This document shows positions 36,619-47,300 of a stretch of 64,000 bases of DNA, one piece after another. A program made the translations under genes and the position numbers. The stretch lies in the NCBI GenBank assembly GCA_003635315.1, contig PYJD01000041.1, forward strand, positions 62,001-126,000. The letters run 5' to 3'. Below the pieces are notes generated by a model. That model did not search any database, was not told the DNA's origin, and saw only the letters and a list, made by a program, of their open reading frames with translations. Each line of letters opens with the position of its first letter. Positions within the stretch are counted from its first letter, which is position 1. The DNA comes from Candidatus Poribacteria bacterium (lineage in GTDB: Bacteria > Poribacteria > WGA-4E > WGA-3G).

Positions 36619-37221
36619 ATGTCCGATTTTTTCAATATGAATCTTTTGAGTAGACTCCGATTTACATTTATATCCTTACTAATTCTATCCCATCTCGCAT
36701 GCTCTAATGACACTGACTCTGAACAGACGACTACCTTAAGACATACACAGATTGGATGGTCGGCATATAATTCAGGTAACTTTACACAAGCCCTACTTTC
36801 TTTTGAAAGAGCATTAAAAGTTGATCCTGAATTTGCAGATGCACATAACGGTGTTGGTTGGTCAAATCTAAGTTTATCCCTTTCACTACAATTCTCTCAA
36901 GAATCATTTCAAAATGCAGTGAAGATAGATCCAACAAATGCTGATGCTTGGGTAGGATTAGCAAATGTCCTATATCTACGAAATAAGAACCAAACTGATT
37001 TTGAATCCGCTATTCGTGCTATAGATAATGCATTACAAGGTGATGAGCAATATTTGTATCGACATGATTACTTTTCAAAAGCAAATTTATTCGCGCTAAA
37101 GGCAGCATGTTATTACTATCTTAGGGATAATGACAAAGCAAAAAACGAAATAAACAATACATTAAGTTTGGATGATAAAAATAGTACGGCAATAGCATTA
37201 CAAAGTTTGATTAGAGACTAA
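36619..37221 (+). CDS. TPR-repeat lipoprotein
   Basis: A 200-residue exported protein with a signal segment ending in the lipobox LSHLAC near residue 28. Translation may start at the ATG at 36637 rather than 36619. Three to four tetratricopeptide repeats follow: IGWSAYNSGNFTQALLSFERALKVDPEFADAHNGVGW and a second unit with QESFQNAVKIDPTNADAWVGLANVLY are clear. It lies 22 bases after the FtsX permease and 20 before purC. It may act in the same envelope process as the transporter, probably as a protein-binding scaffold. Confidence 0.78.
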   Translation: MSDFFNMNLLSRLRFTFISLLILSHLACSNDTDSEQTTTLRHTQIGWSAYNSGNFTQALLSFERALKVDPEFADAHNGVGWSNLSLSLSLQFSQESFQNAVKIDPTNADAWVGLANVLYLRNKNQTDFESAIRAIDNALQGDEQYLYRHDYFSKANLFALKAACYYYLRDNDKAKNEINNTLSLDDKNSTAIALQSLIRD

Positions 37222-37241
37222 TATTTTGATTGGAGGGTTAA

Positions 37242-38138
37242 ATGTCTAATAATGTTATTACATCAACAGAATTATCTGATATAAAACCAGCACATAGTGG
37301 GAAAGTTCGGGATCTTTATGATTTAGGGGATGAATATCTAATTGTCTCAACCGACAGAATATCGGCTTTTGATGTTGTATTACCTAATGGAATACCTGAT
37401 AAAGGGAGAGTTTTAACTGGATTGTCTACATTCTGGTTTAATTTTACGAGATCTGTTGTAGAGAATCATCTTATTACTACTAATGTAGCAGAATACCCAG
37501 GTATTGTTCAGAAGGATCATGAATTATTAAAAGGACGTTCTATGTTAGTACGCAAGGCTAAACGGGTAGATATAGAATGTGTTGTACGTGGGTATCTTGC
37601 TGGATCTGGATGGTCTTCCTATCAAAAGTCAGGAGAAATATGTGGGCAGAAACTTCCAGCTGGTTTAAAAGAATCGGATCGTTTACCTGAATTACTCTTC
37701 ACCCCTACTACAAAAGCTGAACAAGGGGAACATGATGAACCCATATCCATAGATGAAATGCGTAATCAAGTGGGATCAGAATTAACAGATCAGTTAATCG
37801 ATATTAGTTTTAACTTATTTAATGCTGCAAGTAAACACGCTGAAGATACAGGGATAATTTTATGTGATACAAAGTTTGAATTTGGAGAACGAAATGGTGA
37901 TTTAATTCTTATTGATGAAGTTTTCACCCCAGATTCCTCACGATTCTGGCCAGCGGATCAATATGAACCCGGTAAATCACAACAAAGTTTTGATAAACAA
38001 TTTGTCCGGGATTATCTCTCTGAAATTGGTTGGAACAAAGAACCACCTGCACCACAATTACCTGATGATGTCATTACTAAAACAAGTGAAAAATATCGTG
38101 AAGCGTATAAACTTATTGTTGGTAAAGAACTGGAGTAA
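37242..38138 (+). CDS. purC: Phosphoribosylaminoimidazole-succinocarboxamide synthase
   Basis: Purine biosynthesis step joining aspartate to CAIR, ATP-dependent, cytoplasmic. The 298-residue chain contains AHSGKVRDLYDLGDEYLIVSTDRISAFDVVLPNGIPDKG near residue 15-55, CVVRGYLAGSGWSSYQKSG, FTPTTKAEQGEHDEPI and IDEVFTPDSSRFWPADQY. All are hallmarks of SAICAR synthetase of the ~300-residue class. A GGAGGG ribosome site precedes the ATG. No other pur gene is in the window, so this is an isolated copy within an unrelated gene series. Confidence 0.96.
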   Translation: MSNNVITSTELSDIKPAHSGKVRDLYDLGDEYLIVSTDRISAFDVVLPNGIPDKGRVLTGLSTFWFNFTRSVVENHLITTNVAEYPGIVQKDHELLKGRSMLVRKAKRVDIECVVRGYLAGSGWSSYQKSGEICGQKLPAGLKESDRLPELLFTPTTKAEQGEHDEPISIDEMRNQVGSELTDQLIDISFNLFNAASKHAEDTGIILCDTKFEFGERNGDLILIDEVFTPDSSRFWPADQYEPGKSQQSFDKQFVRDYLSEIGWNKEPPAPQLPDDVITKTSEKYREAYKLIVGKELE

Positions 38139-38159
38139 TGCAGTACGGTAAGTAAGTGA

Positions 38160-38630
38160 TTATTCCATATAGAAAATATGACTACGTTCAAATAACCCAT
38201 CAAGGAATACTTCAACAAACCATTCACCTTGAGCAAATTGGTCAAGATCTAATCTTCTATTTGGGGCATCTATAAAAAACCAGGTAATTTTTTCACCTGT
38301 TGATGAAGATATTGTCCTTTCCTCTGTCCAAAATGGAGGATCATCTACATCATCTTCCGGTGAAAACCATGAGACTTCAACCGTATGGGCTTTATTGATA
38401 TTCTCCCAAAGTAGCCATAAATAAACTTTATCATTTACTGTAGATACGAACGTATCAGTAATACCATCAGGTCTGTCATCATGAACTGATAGTGCTAATA
38501 CAGATTCAACAATATTTGGTTCTCCGCGTCCAAGGTCAATTGCCCCACTTCCTCCAGATGTTGATTCTTCACATCCTGTTATAATAATTAGAAAAAGAAA
38601 TAATCCTAATAATGATGTATATTTATACAT
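38160..38630 (-). CDS. Predicted lipoprotein, beta-rich
   Basis: A 156-residue exported protein. A signal peptide ends in the lipobox IIITGC (Cys at residue 20), followed by a Ser/Gly-rich linker (EESTSGGSGAIDLGRG). The remainder is a beta-sandwich-like stretch with regular aromatic residues (VYLWLLWENINKAHTVEVSWFSPEDD, GEWFVEVFLDGLFERSHIFYME). A GGAGAG ribosome site supports the start. I recognise no family. It converges on purC with only 21 bases between stops. Confidence 0.65.
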   Translation of the reverse strand: MYKYTSLLGLFLFLIIITGCEESTSGGSGAIDLGRGEPNIVESVLALSVHDDRPDGITDTFVSTVNDKVYLWLLWENINKAHTVEVSWFSPEDDVDDPPFWTEERTISSSTGEKITWFFIDAPNRRLDLDQFAQGEWFVEVFLDGLFERSHIFYME

Positions 38631-38936
38631 TACAAACTCTCCTATGTGTTATATAGGTTCAATTAATCACACTTCAATTAATTTTGTGATAAATTGCCTA
38701 TTAATTGTACTTACATATGCCAATATTGGATAGATATAATCTCCAATAAGTCAGTAGATGGTGAAAATTACACAATCGAATTATACATAGTAAGCCTTTA
38801 TCTTAGTGTTTATAGGCTATTAGCTTTATATATTGTAAGAACTAATTATGTATAACGATACGTATATATCATAGTTTACACTGCTGATAGACAGACTAAA
38901 TTATTGGAAGGATCTATTTTCAATCAATGTTATTTT
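38631..38936. other. Intergenic region upstream of the membrane metallopeptidase-like gene
   Basis: About 300 bases of AT-rich sequence between divergent genes. Holds no ORF, repeat or hairpin that I can support. A GGAAGG at 38905-38910 is the best ribosome-like site but is poorly spaced for the ATG at 38937. Confidence 0.4.
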
Positions 38937-41267
38937 ATGACTATTTTTAAAGCCATTTCCTATTGGTTATGGGTAATATTCATTTGTATAGTCTCACTGT
39001 TTCTTTGTACAATACCTCTATTTAACATACTTGGTTTTGAATTCTGTGCTGTAATAACTATATGTATCACCTTTGCAGGGGCACATGTTGCGATGATACA
39101 GTTACATGCTATGTTAATGAATCCAGGTAATCTTCAAGGTTCCAGTAGTCAATTTATTTTAAGATGGTTTTATAATACGCTGAAGTCCAATATCCTATTA
39201 TTAATTATTCCACTTATCATTATATTACTCAATTCACTTCGAATAAAAAACTGTAATTATACTGATGGTTTCTTTTATTTCTTTACGCTTCCGTTTATCA
39301 GCTGTTTGATTGTATCTGCTGCAGGTATATTCTTTAATGTATTGATACAAAAAAGGGGATTAGCATATCTTGCTTATCTTGGGTTTCTCATCCTATCCTG
39401 TATACCTGTAGTAATTAATCTCATCTTTCATCCGCCAGTATTTGCATACCATCCGATTATTGGATACTTCCCAGGTCCTATCTACGATTTTCTCATTACC
39501 ATCTCACCAGCTTATTATATTTCACGTATTATAGGTGTATTATGGGGAGTGGTTTTTTTATATATTACTATAACTACATGTGAAGTGAGTAGAATTACAG
39601 ATTTTATACCGAAACTTAATGTGAGGAAACTATTTTGGATAGAATCTGATCATCTACATATAGGAAAAACAGGGATATGTTTATCCTTATTAGTCCTTGT
39701 CATTTGTGCTGAAGTTTTCTCAGGACATTTCGGAATACGACCTACACGAGATGATATATCAAAAGAATTAGGAGGATATAGAGAAACAAGACATTTTGAG
39801 ATTATCTATGCGCGAGAGTTAGAATTGGAGATAGATCAATTTAGTGAAGATTGTGAGTTTCGATACAAACAATTATCTGAATACTTGAAAACAGAGATCT
39901 CAAGGAAAGTTCGTGTTTATCTTTATTCCACACCTGAACAAAAGAAAAAGTTAATTGGAGCAGGTTCGACATATGTAGAAGATCCATTCGGTTATGGATT
40001 TCATGTACATACACAAGGCTTTCCACATCCAGTGATAAAGCATGAACTTGCTCATGTGCTTACATCTGATTGGTCACCTTGGAAAGTTAGCCTAAATGTA
40101 GGGGTACATGAAGGAGTAGCTGTTGCAGCAGACTGGAGTGAGGAGGGATTGTCAGTCCACCAATGGGTTAAGGCAATGCATCACTTAAAAGTTGCACCAC
40201 CATTGGATAGTGTCATGGGACTTGGATTTTGGAGACATGCAGGGTCAAGAAGTTATCTTCTTGCCGGTTCATTTATTCGATTTCTTATAGATTCATATGG
40301 ATTAGAAAAACTAAAAAGTAGTTTTCCTATTGGGAATTTAGAAAGTGTTTATGAGAAAGACATAAAGTCACTTGAAACAGAATGGAAGCAATTTCTATCC
40401 AACAATATTCATCTAACTGAATATGATATCAAGTATGCTGAGAGACGATTAATGCGTGGGGGTATTTTCGAGCAGGTCTGTGCACATGAAATGGCAGCAC
40501 AACGGAGTAAGGCTTGGAGGGCATATTTCAGCAAAGACTATCATACAGCAGTAGACACTTTCTATAAAATGCTTGATGATGAACGAAGTAATCCAAGAAC
40601 AATGGTTGGCTTGATGTATAGTGCATACATGAAAGGTGATATTCCTCTTACAATCTCAATTGCCAAAAAGATTGTAAACGATATGAATTCATACTATAAG
40701 ATAGAAGCAACACAATTACTCGGAGATATCCATTGGTCAAAGGGTGAATCACAACAAGCATTGCAGTTGTATAATAGTGTAGTAGACGAACATTTACCTT
40801 ATCTTCGACAAATAAATATACATAAGAGAATCGCCGCTCTATCAAATTCAATTACTTCAAAGTCTCAAGAAAGATTAAGAGATATACTTACACTAAAAAG
40901 TAATTCATCAATAGGAAATGGATCTAAAACTGCAATTTTATTACAAATTATAGAATCCGAATCAGAAGAATGGTTCCCCTATATATTAGTTGGTGAGTTA
41001 TTACATAAAGAAAAATCATGGGAGTTAAGTACACAGTATCTGTTATATGGTCTAAGTCTAAATCAGACAATTGAGACTAAACCCATACCTAATCAATTGA
41101 AATTATATTCACAGATTTTAACTGGTAAGAATACTTTTCAATTAAATGATTTCGAAAATGCAGAAAACCGTTTTACAGAAATCTTGGAGGATAGAAATCT
41201 ATCTTTAGGTACGGTACTAAATATAGAAGATTGGATTGAAAGGTGTGAATGGATGATGAATAAATGA
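38937..41267 (+). CDS. Multi-span membrane protein with gluzincin-like HExxH domain and TPR-like tail
   Basis: A 776-residue protein from the ATG at 38937 (a TTG at 38904 would add 11 residues). About seven membrane helices fill residues 1-260. A soluble part contains HELAH at 369-373 (HExxH zinc motif). About 20 residues later comes HEGVAVAADW, where Glu would be the third zinc ligand, as in gluzincins/Peptidase_MA-like proteins. From ~500 the chain is helical and TPR-like (KAWRAYFSKDYHTAVDTFYKMLDDE). This suggests a membrane-bound metallopeptidase. The combination with TPR-like repeats is family-like in some environmental bacteria. Function not established. No ribosome site near either start. 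Confidence 0.7.
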   Translation: MTIFKAISYWLWVIFICIVSLFLCTIPLFNILGFEFCAVITICITFAGAHVAMIQLHAMLMNPGNLQGSSSQFILRWFYNTLKSNILLLIIPLIIILLNSLRIKNCNYTDGFFYFFTLPFISCLIVSAAGIFFNVLIQKRGLAYLAYLGFLILSCIPVVINLIFHPPVFAYHPIIGYFPGPIYDFLITISPAYYISRIIGVLWGVVFLYITITTCEVSRITDFIPKLNVRKLFWIESDHLHIGKTGICLSLLVLVICAEVFSGHFGIRPTRDDISKELGGYRETRHFEIIYARELELEIDQFSEDCEFRYKQLSEYLKTEISRKVRVYLYSTPEQKKKLIGAGSTYVEDPFGYGFHVHTQGFPHPVIKHELAHVLTSDWSPWKVSLNVGVHEGVAVAADWSEEGLSVHQWVKAMHHLKVAPPLDSVMGLGFWRHAGSRSYLLAGSFIRFLIDSYGLEKLKSSFPIGNLESVYEKDIKSLETEWKQFLSNNIHLTEYDIKYAERRLMRGGIFEQVCAHEMAAQRSKAWRAYFSKDYHTAVDTFYKMLDDERSNPRTMVGLMYSAYMKGDIPLTISIAKKIVNDMNSYYKIEATQLLGDIHWSKGESQQALQLYNSVVDEHLPYLRQINIHKRIAALSNSITSKSQERLRDILTLKSNSSIGNGSKTAILLQIIESESEEWFPYILVGELLHKEKSWELSTQYLLYGLSLNQTIETKPIPNQLKLYSQILTGKNTFQLNDFENAENRFTEILEDRNLSLGTVLNIEDWIERCEWMMNK

Positions 41268-41440
41268 CAAAACAGGCTATACTATTTATTTCTAAACTCA
41301 ATAGAATTTTGTCGGTATCTTTATATGTAAAAAAACAGATTCTAAGTTTTTTTAAAGATTGATGTTTGAAACTGTGAAATATCAATAATGGAATAGGTAG
41401 TAACAGCATAGAATTTATATTCTTTACGTGAAATGTCATG

Positions 41441-41469
41441 TTGACCTAATGTAGTTTGCATATTATAAT
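41441..41469 (+). promoter_or_regulatory. Promoter of the GNAT gene, probably leaderless
   Basis: TTGACC (41441-41446), 17 bases, perfect TATAAT (41464-41469). The first base of the ATG is 41476, exactly seven bases past the -10 box. Translation would begin at or next to the first transcribed base. No Shine-Dalgarno sequence exists here. Confidence 0.65.
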
Positions 41470-41475
41470 ATAATA

Positions 41476-42336
41476 ATGGGTTATATAGTAAAATACACCA
41501 AAGATCCTAACTTAATATTGAATGAAGCGGAGAGGTTTTTAAATACAGATCCCGTCCAAAATAATTTAATTCTAACTATATTAAAATATGGTGTAGATGA
41601 AGATAAGGTGGGTGGATATTGGATAGTATATGATGGTTCGAATGTCGTTGGAGTTTGCGTTCAGCCACATGTCGGCTCCCGTGGAATTACTTCATCAATG
41701 CCATTTGAAGCAGTTCAGAGTTTAGTTGAAGATATAGTTGTATCAAACATACACTTTACAGGGATAGGTGGAGAAGTTTCAGTAACAGCAAATTTCGCAG
41801 GGGAATGGGGAGAAAAAAATAAAAGTCCAGTCATTCCGTTTCTTGGGTTACGTTTGTATAAATTAGAATGTGTTAAACCTATAACCAGCAATAACGGATA
41901 TCTTCGTAATGCATCAAGTGATAATAGAGAACTTCTTGTTGATTGGTTATATGATTTTACTGTAGAAATTGGAGTATATCAGGAAAGTTCTGATCCACAA
42001 ATACTGCTTACACGAAAAAATGAAACTTCTGAATTTATTGACAGGAATATATCTGCAGGAAATGTCTGGTTATGGGAGAATGAAGAACCAGTATCAATGG
42101 TAATCCGAACTCCAGAAGTCTATGGTGTTGTACGTCTTGAAAAAATTTATACACCCGCAGAGCAGCGAAATATGGGTTATGCCACTTCTTGTGTTGGTCA
42201 AATCTCAGAAATAATTCATAATGAAGGATATCAATGTATACTCTATACCGATCTTAATAATCCTGTTTCAAATACTATTTATCGTAAAATAGGTTACAAT
42301 GCAATTGCAGAAATCTTACAATACCGATTTGAATGA
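41476..42336 (+). CDS. GNAT-family N-acetyltransferase
   Basis: A 286-residue protein whose C-terminal half is a GNAT fold. LEKIYTPAEQRNMGYATSCVGQISEIIHNEGYQ contains the acetyl-CoA-binding Q/R-x-x-G-x-A-like motif (QRNMGYA). It is followed by CILYTDLNNPVSNTIYRKIGY, the classical final strand and N-x-x-S-x-x-x-Y motif. The first ~140 residues form a second, weaker domain (perhaps a degenerate GNAT repeat) with GGYWIVYDGSNVVGVCV. The acyl acceptor is unknown. It lies 38 bases upstream of the kinase fusion on the same strand. Start codon at the predicted transcription start. Confidence 0.85.
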   Translation: MGYIVKYTKDPNLILNEAERFLNTDPVQNNLILTILKYGVDEDKVGGYWIVYDGSNVVGVCVQPHVGSRGITSSMPFEAVQSLVEDIVVSNIHFTGIGGEVSVTANFAGEWGEKNKSPVIPFLGLRLYKLECVKPITSNNGYLRNASSDNRELLVDWLYDFTVEIGVYQESSDPQILLTRKNETSEFIDRNISAGNVWLWENEEPVSMVIRTPEVYGVVRLEKIYTPAEQRNMGYATSCVGQISEIIHNEGYQCILYTDLNNPVSNTIYRKIGYNAIAEILQYRFE

Positions 42337-42374
42337 ATTTTGTAATTAAAAAAGATCATTAATTAGGATTCACT

Positions 42375-44294
42375 ATGAAACTTTTTGTACCTGGTAGAAT
42401 ATGCCTGTTTGGTGAACATACTGATTGGGCTGCTCGTTATAGGCAGAATAATGCTGAACTTGAGAAAGGTTACACCATTATAACCAGTACGAATCAAGGT
42501 GTATATGCGGAAGTTCAACCCCATCCAACAAGTCTTATCCTAAAGACAACTCTTAGTGATGGAACAAGACATGGTCCATATACACTACCAATGGATCCAG
42601 CTGAACTCTTGACTGAAGCAGAAAAAGGTAGTTTCTTTAGTTATGCGGCAGGTGTAGCCTATCAGATTCTTACTGATTACAAAGTTCAAGGTTTAGAGGT
42701 CGATAATTATTTGACGGATTTACCTGTTAAAAAAGGACTCTCTTCAAGTGCAGCTATTTGTGTGATGATAGCAAGAGCATTTAATAGAATATATGAATTA
42801 AAAATGACTACACGGGACGAGATGGAATATGCATACCGTGGCGAAACTACGACTCCATCTCGATGTGGAAGAATGGATCAAGGATGTGCATATCAGCATC
42901 CAATTTTCATGAGTTTTGATGGAGATCTAATTGATGTAATGGAGTTTAGTGTTCGTTCAAATATATATATGGTTATTGTTGATTTGGGTGCTGGTAAGGA
43001 CACACGCTTAATTCTTAATCAACTAAATCATTGTTTCCCTTTTGCTGAAAATGATTTACAGGAAAAAGTTCAGTATTTTCTTGGTCCCTTAAGTGCTGAG
43101 ATTACAAAAGCCGCTTATGAGGCACTTCGACAAGGTGACGCTGAATCAGTTGGGAAGTTAATGACACGAGCACAACAAGAATTTGATAAACACCTCATTC
43201 CCGCTTGTCCTACACAATTAACTGCCCCTATTCTACATAAGGTGCTTAACTATGAACCTATACAACCATATATATTTGGAGGAAAGGGGGTAGGATCACA
43301 AGGTGATGGAAGTGCTCAATTCATCGTTAAGGATGAAGACGCCCAAAAACGTGTGATTGAAATTTTTGAACAAGACTTAAAAATGTCATGTCTGGAATTA
43401 GTAATTCAAGCAAGCCGAAATGTTCGAAAAGCTGTTATCCCAGCTGCAGGTTACGGTACCAGACTATTTCCTGCCTCAAAAGCAATGAAGAAAGAATTGT
43501 TCCCTGTAATAGATAATTCAGGGAGGGCTAAACCAGCTATAATGGCTATAATTGAAGAGGCAGTCAATGCCGGTATTGAGGAGGTATGTCTAATTGTACA
43601 GAAGAGGGATATAGAACTATTTGAATCATTCTTTAAGACACCACCGCGCATTGAACATTATAACAAACTAAGTAAAGAAAACCAAAAATATTGTGATTAT
43701 TTGTTAGAATTGGGAAGTAAGATTTCTTTTGTAACACAAGATGTTCAAGAAGGTTTTGGACATGCAGTTTACTGTGCCCGTGAATGGGTTGGTAATGAAC
43801 CGTTTCTCTTAATGTTAGGTGACCATCTTTACGGTTCGAATGAGCAAGAGTCATGTACACAACAAGTATTAGATGCTTATGAACGGGTCAATCATAGTGT
43901 TGTAGGACTAAAAGAAACCTTAATTGATGAGTTGTCAAATTTTGGATGTGTAACAGGTGTATGGAATGAAGAAGGTTCGATGTTATCTGTAACTGAATTC
44001 TATGAAAAACCGGATCCAGATTATGCCAGAGAACACTTACATGTTGATGGAATGGATGACAAAATGTTTCTATCAGTTTTTGGGATTTATGTAATCGAAC
44101 CCCAAATTTTTGGATATCTTGAACAGAACATTAAGCATAACTTTAGGGAAAGAGGGGAATTTCAACTAACTTCATGCTTAGATGATTTAAGAAAAACGGA
44201 AGGATTCTCTGGGTATGTAGTAAAAGGACACAGATTCGATATTGGACTACCCGAAGAATATCGTCAAACAATTATTGATTTTAGAAATGCATAA
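42375..44294 (+). CDS. GHMP sugar kinase fused to a GalU-type nucleotidyltransferase
   Basis: A 639-residue two-domain protein. Residues 1-~345 form a GHMP kinase: the galactokinase-like PGRICLFGEHTDW at ~5-17, the ATP loop PVKKGLSSSAA near 115-125 and a GGKGVGSQGDGSAQF segment near 300. Residues ~350-639 form a UTP-sugar-1-phosphate uridylyltransferase: AVIPAAGYGTRLFPASKAM at ~353-371, then KKELFPVID, MLGDHLYGS and NFRERGEFQLTSCL. Together they could phosphorylate a free sugar and convert it to a nucleotide sugar, as FKP does for fucose, but with the domains in the other order. The sugar is unknown. An AGGA ribosome site precedes the ATG. Confidence 0.85.
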   Translation: MKLFVPGRICLFGEHTDWAARYRQNNAELEKGYTIITSTNQGVYAEVQPHPTSLILKTTLSDGTRHGPYTLPMDPAELLTEAEKGSFFSYAAGVAYQILTDYKVQGLEVDNYLTDLPVKKGLSSSAAICVMIARAFNRIYELKMTTRDEMEYAYRGETTTPSRCGRMDQGCAYQHPIFMSFDGDLIDVMEFSVRSNIYMVIVDLGAGKDTRLILNQLNHCFPFAENDLQEKVQYFLGPLSAEITKAAYEALRQGDAESVGKLMTRAQQEFDKHLIPACPTQLTAPILHKVLNYEPIQPYIFGGKGVGSQGDGSAQFIVKDEDAQKRVIEIFEQDLKMSCLELVIQASRNVRKAVIPAAGYGTRLFPASKAMKKELFPVIDNSGRAKPAIMAIIEEAVNAGIEEVCLIVQKRDIELFESFFKTPPRIEHYNKLSKENQKYCDYLLELGSKISFVTQDVQEGFGHAVYCAREWVGNEPFLLMLGDHLYGSNEQESCTQQVLDAYERVNHSVVGLKETLIDELSNFGCVTGVWNEEGSMLSVTEFYEKPDPDYAREHLHVDGMDDKMFLSVFGIYVIEPQIFGYLEQNIKHNFRERGEFQLTSCLDDLRKTEGFSGYVVKGHRFDIGLPEEYRQTIIDFRNA

Positions 44295-44354
44295 GCTGAC
44301 AAGAATGATATTTCCAAATGATATTTTCATTTCGTAATTTGAACCAATCCCAAT

Positions 44355-47300
44355 CTATACTCTTTTTACAACAACAAGCGTCAAATCATCGTATTGTTCA
44401 GCTTCCTGAACAAAATTCTGTATTTCGTCTACAATCATCTGAATGACTTCCTCAGCAGTACTCTCATCAGGTATAGCTGAAATGAATTCCTTCAATCGAT
44501 CTGTTCCATACATATCTTCATCCATATTCAATGCCTCAATGAGTCCATCAGTATGGAAAATCAAGAAATCCCCAACTAACAAATCAAAGGACGTTGATTC
44601 GTAATTCACTAAGTTCCTACTTCCGAGAGGTAGATCACTTGTTTCAATTTCAATCGCATCGGAACCACGTTTTAATATAGGATATGGTTGTCCACCATTG
44701 GCATAATCCACTGTATTATCTGAATCACTAAAAATAGCTAAATTAAGTGCAATAAAACTTGGACCGTACATACGAGGTGATAAGCCAGAATTCAATTCTC
44801 TGAGTATAATATCAGCCTTATTATTAACTCGAGCGACTTCATGTAGCATTCCATTTGTTAATACAGCATTCATAGCACCACGAATGCCCTTCCCAGCTGC
44901 ATCAGCAACTGCTATCGCAGTCAGACCATTGTCTAATGTTAGATAATCAAAGAAATCACCTCCAACTTGAGTCGCAGGTATCGACATCGCAGCTATATCA
45001 AATGTGTCTGATTCAGGTGGTTCTGTAGGCAGAAGTCCCATTTGGATGTTTTGTGCTTCATTTAACTCAGCCCTAATCCTGATCATTTCAGCTTCTTCTT
45101 TTTCTCTCATTTCAAGACGTAATTGAGCAGTTTGTCTACGATTAACAATGAGCCTAAAACCTAATGATGCAACTGCTAATAGAAATACTACTGTAGGCAG
45201 GTATCTTTTCCATCTGCTCCAAATTGGTTGGTCTATTGTAAAGTTCAGAATCGCAGGACGTTGCGTATATGGCCACCCTTTACGAAATGCAGTAATTAGG
45301 AAACTATATTTTCCAGATTTCAATCCTTCGTATCTTACGTTTGGTGATATCATTCTATTTCCATTATCCTGTGTTTGGAAATATGCAACAACATGGTCAT
45401 TGATTTGTGTTTCTGATCCAGCTTTCTGATCGGCTCTGTATGTTGTCCAAATATTTTTACCAACCCCTATTAGTTTGAACTTATAGTCAACCTCATCTCT
45501 TAATGGACTAATACCCTTAAAATTTATTGTAAGATCTTTCAGATTGGAAGGTAATGGTGAATTAATATCTGATAGGGTGAATTTCGTAGTTTCTATCGTA
45601 TCTTGTTCGGAATGTTGTTTTCCATCAATTGATATTGATTCAATCTTACAGAAAGGTAATGCGCCAAGACTCGGTCTATATTGTGTTGCACCACCTTCTG
45701 TTGCAAACCATAATTCTTGGGATTCTGAAGCATATATATCCGAAACATTATTATGGATAAGACCATCTTTAGTCGTTATGGATTGGAAAGTATCTCCATC
45801 AAATCTAACTACACCACCACCCCATGTTGCAAACCAAATATTACCCCAATTATCTTCATGTACATCCCTTAAATCGTCTACAAGAAAACCATTTGAAGTT
45901 GTATAGGTGGTAGCTGTTTCACCATCATAATGAATAGCTCCTTGTGAGGTAGCTAACCACAAGTCTCCATCATTCGTAGTAAGTGCACCTTCAATATTCG
46001 TTAAGGTAACTGAGGCTGAATTCTTTAACTCTGTACCGTGATAGGTCTTAATACTGTCAGAAAATATAAAAGTAGTTTGATGTAATTGGGAATCTGAATT
46101 TTGATTTGTAGATATAGATTTTTGTACAGATAGTAATGGTTTACCACTTGCAGCACCTGGTACCTCTGTCAATACATTACTGATATTAGGATTTTCTAAA
46201 TACATCAATTGTCCACTGATAGTATTATAAAACCATCTTACTTCATCTGTATTGGAAATACTTGGTATAGGAACTAAAGACTGATATGGTAATACCTCTG
46301 CCTGGATAGAAGCAGAATATTGCTGAAATTTACTCTTTATATTATTGAATCTTTTTATTTCTCCCGAGTCATAATAACACCATAAACGATTTCTATTATC
46401 ATTATATAATGCCATGATTGCGTTTGAAGGGGTTGATATAATTTCAGAAGTATTGAAAGAAGTAGTTCTAACAGAACCCTCAGTTGTTAATCGATAGAGA
46501 CCATTATTATTCGGGTAAAATAATATCCCTCCAATTACAATCCATGGATTAACGTTTGAAGTTATAAGTGGATCCAAATCTGAAAAAACTATATCTCCAC
46601 CTGGTCCAAATTCAGCTTGTATTTGGATTGATATACTGTCAAATCCATCTGTATTCCGACGATAAAATCTATAGAGTGTAAACCCATCTTGATGTCGAAT
46701 CGGTTTATCCATCAACCAAAGTTCTCCCTCTACTTCAAATATCTTTATAATTTCAGTACGTCTATATGATCTTTGATTTCTTAAGGATTCATTGGCGGGA
46801 ATAGTACTTTTTCCTAATGCAATTGGAGAAAGAATCTCATCATTTGGAAGGTATTTAGCAATCCCACCGGGAATACTAAACCATAGATTTCCAGAGCTAT
46901 CAGGATATATCAGTCGAACACTATTACTTCCTAAAACAGTTCGTGTTGTATGATTTACAATAGCAGGTTGTGGTTCAAAAACCGTAACTCCATTGTCATG
47001 ACCAAACCATATCTTACCATCCATAGATTCAAAAATGGTCTGAATATTATCACTACCAAGACCATTATCAACACGATAAGTATTTTGTAATAATTCTGAT
47101 GTACCTGTTAGAGTTGGATCAAATTGGAAGATAGTATTGGTATTTGGTTCAAAATACTTAGTATCGAATGAATATGCTCCATTCTCCGTTGCGAACCAAA
47201 GTTTATCCCAGGCATCCTCTATTTCAAACTTTCCTTGTAGATAAAAGGCTTGATTAATTTCACGAGAGTAATTTCTTAATCGTTGAAGAGTTCTACCATC

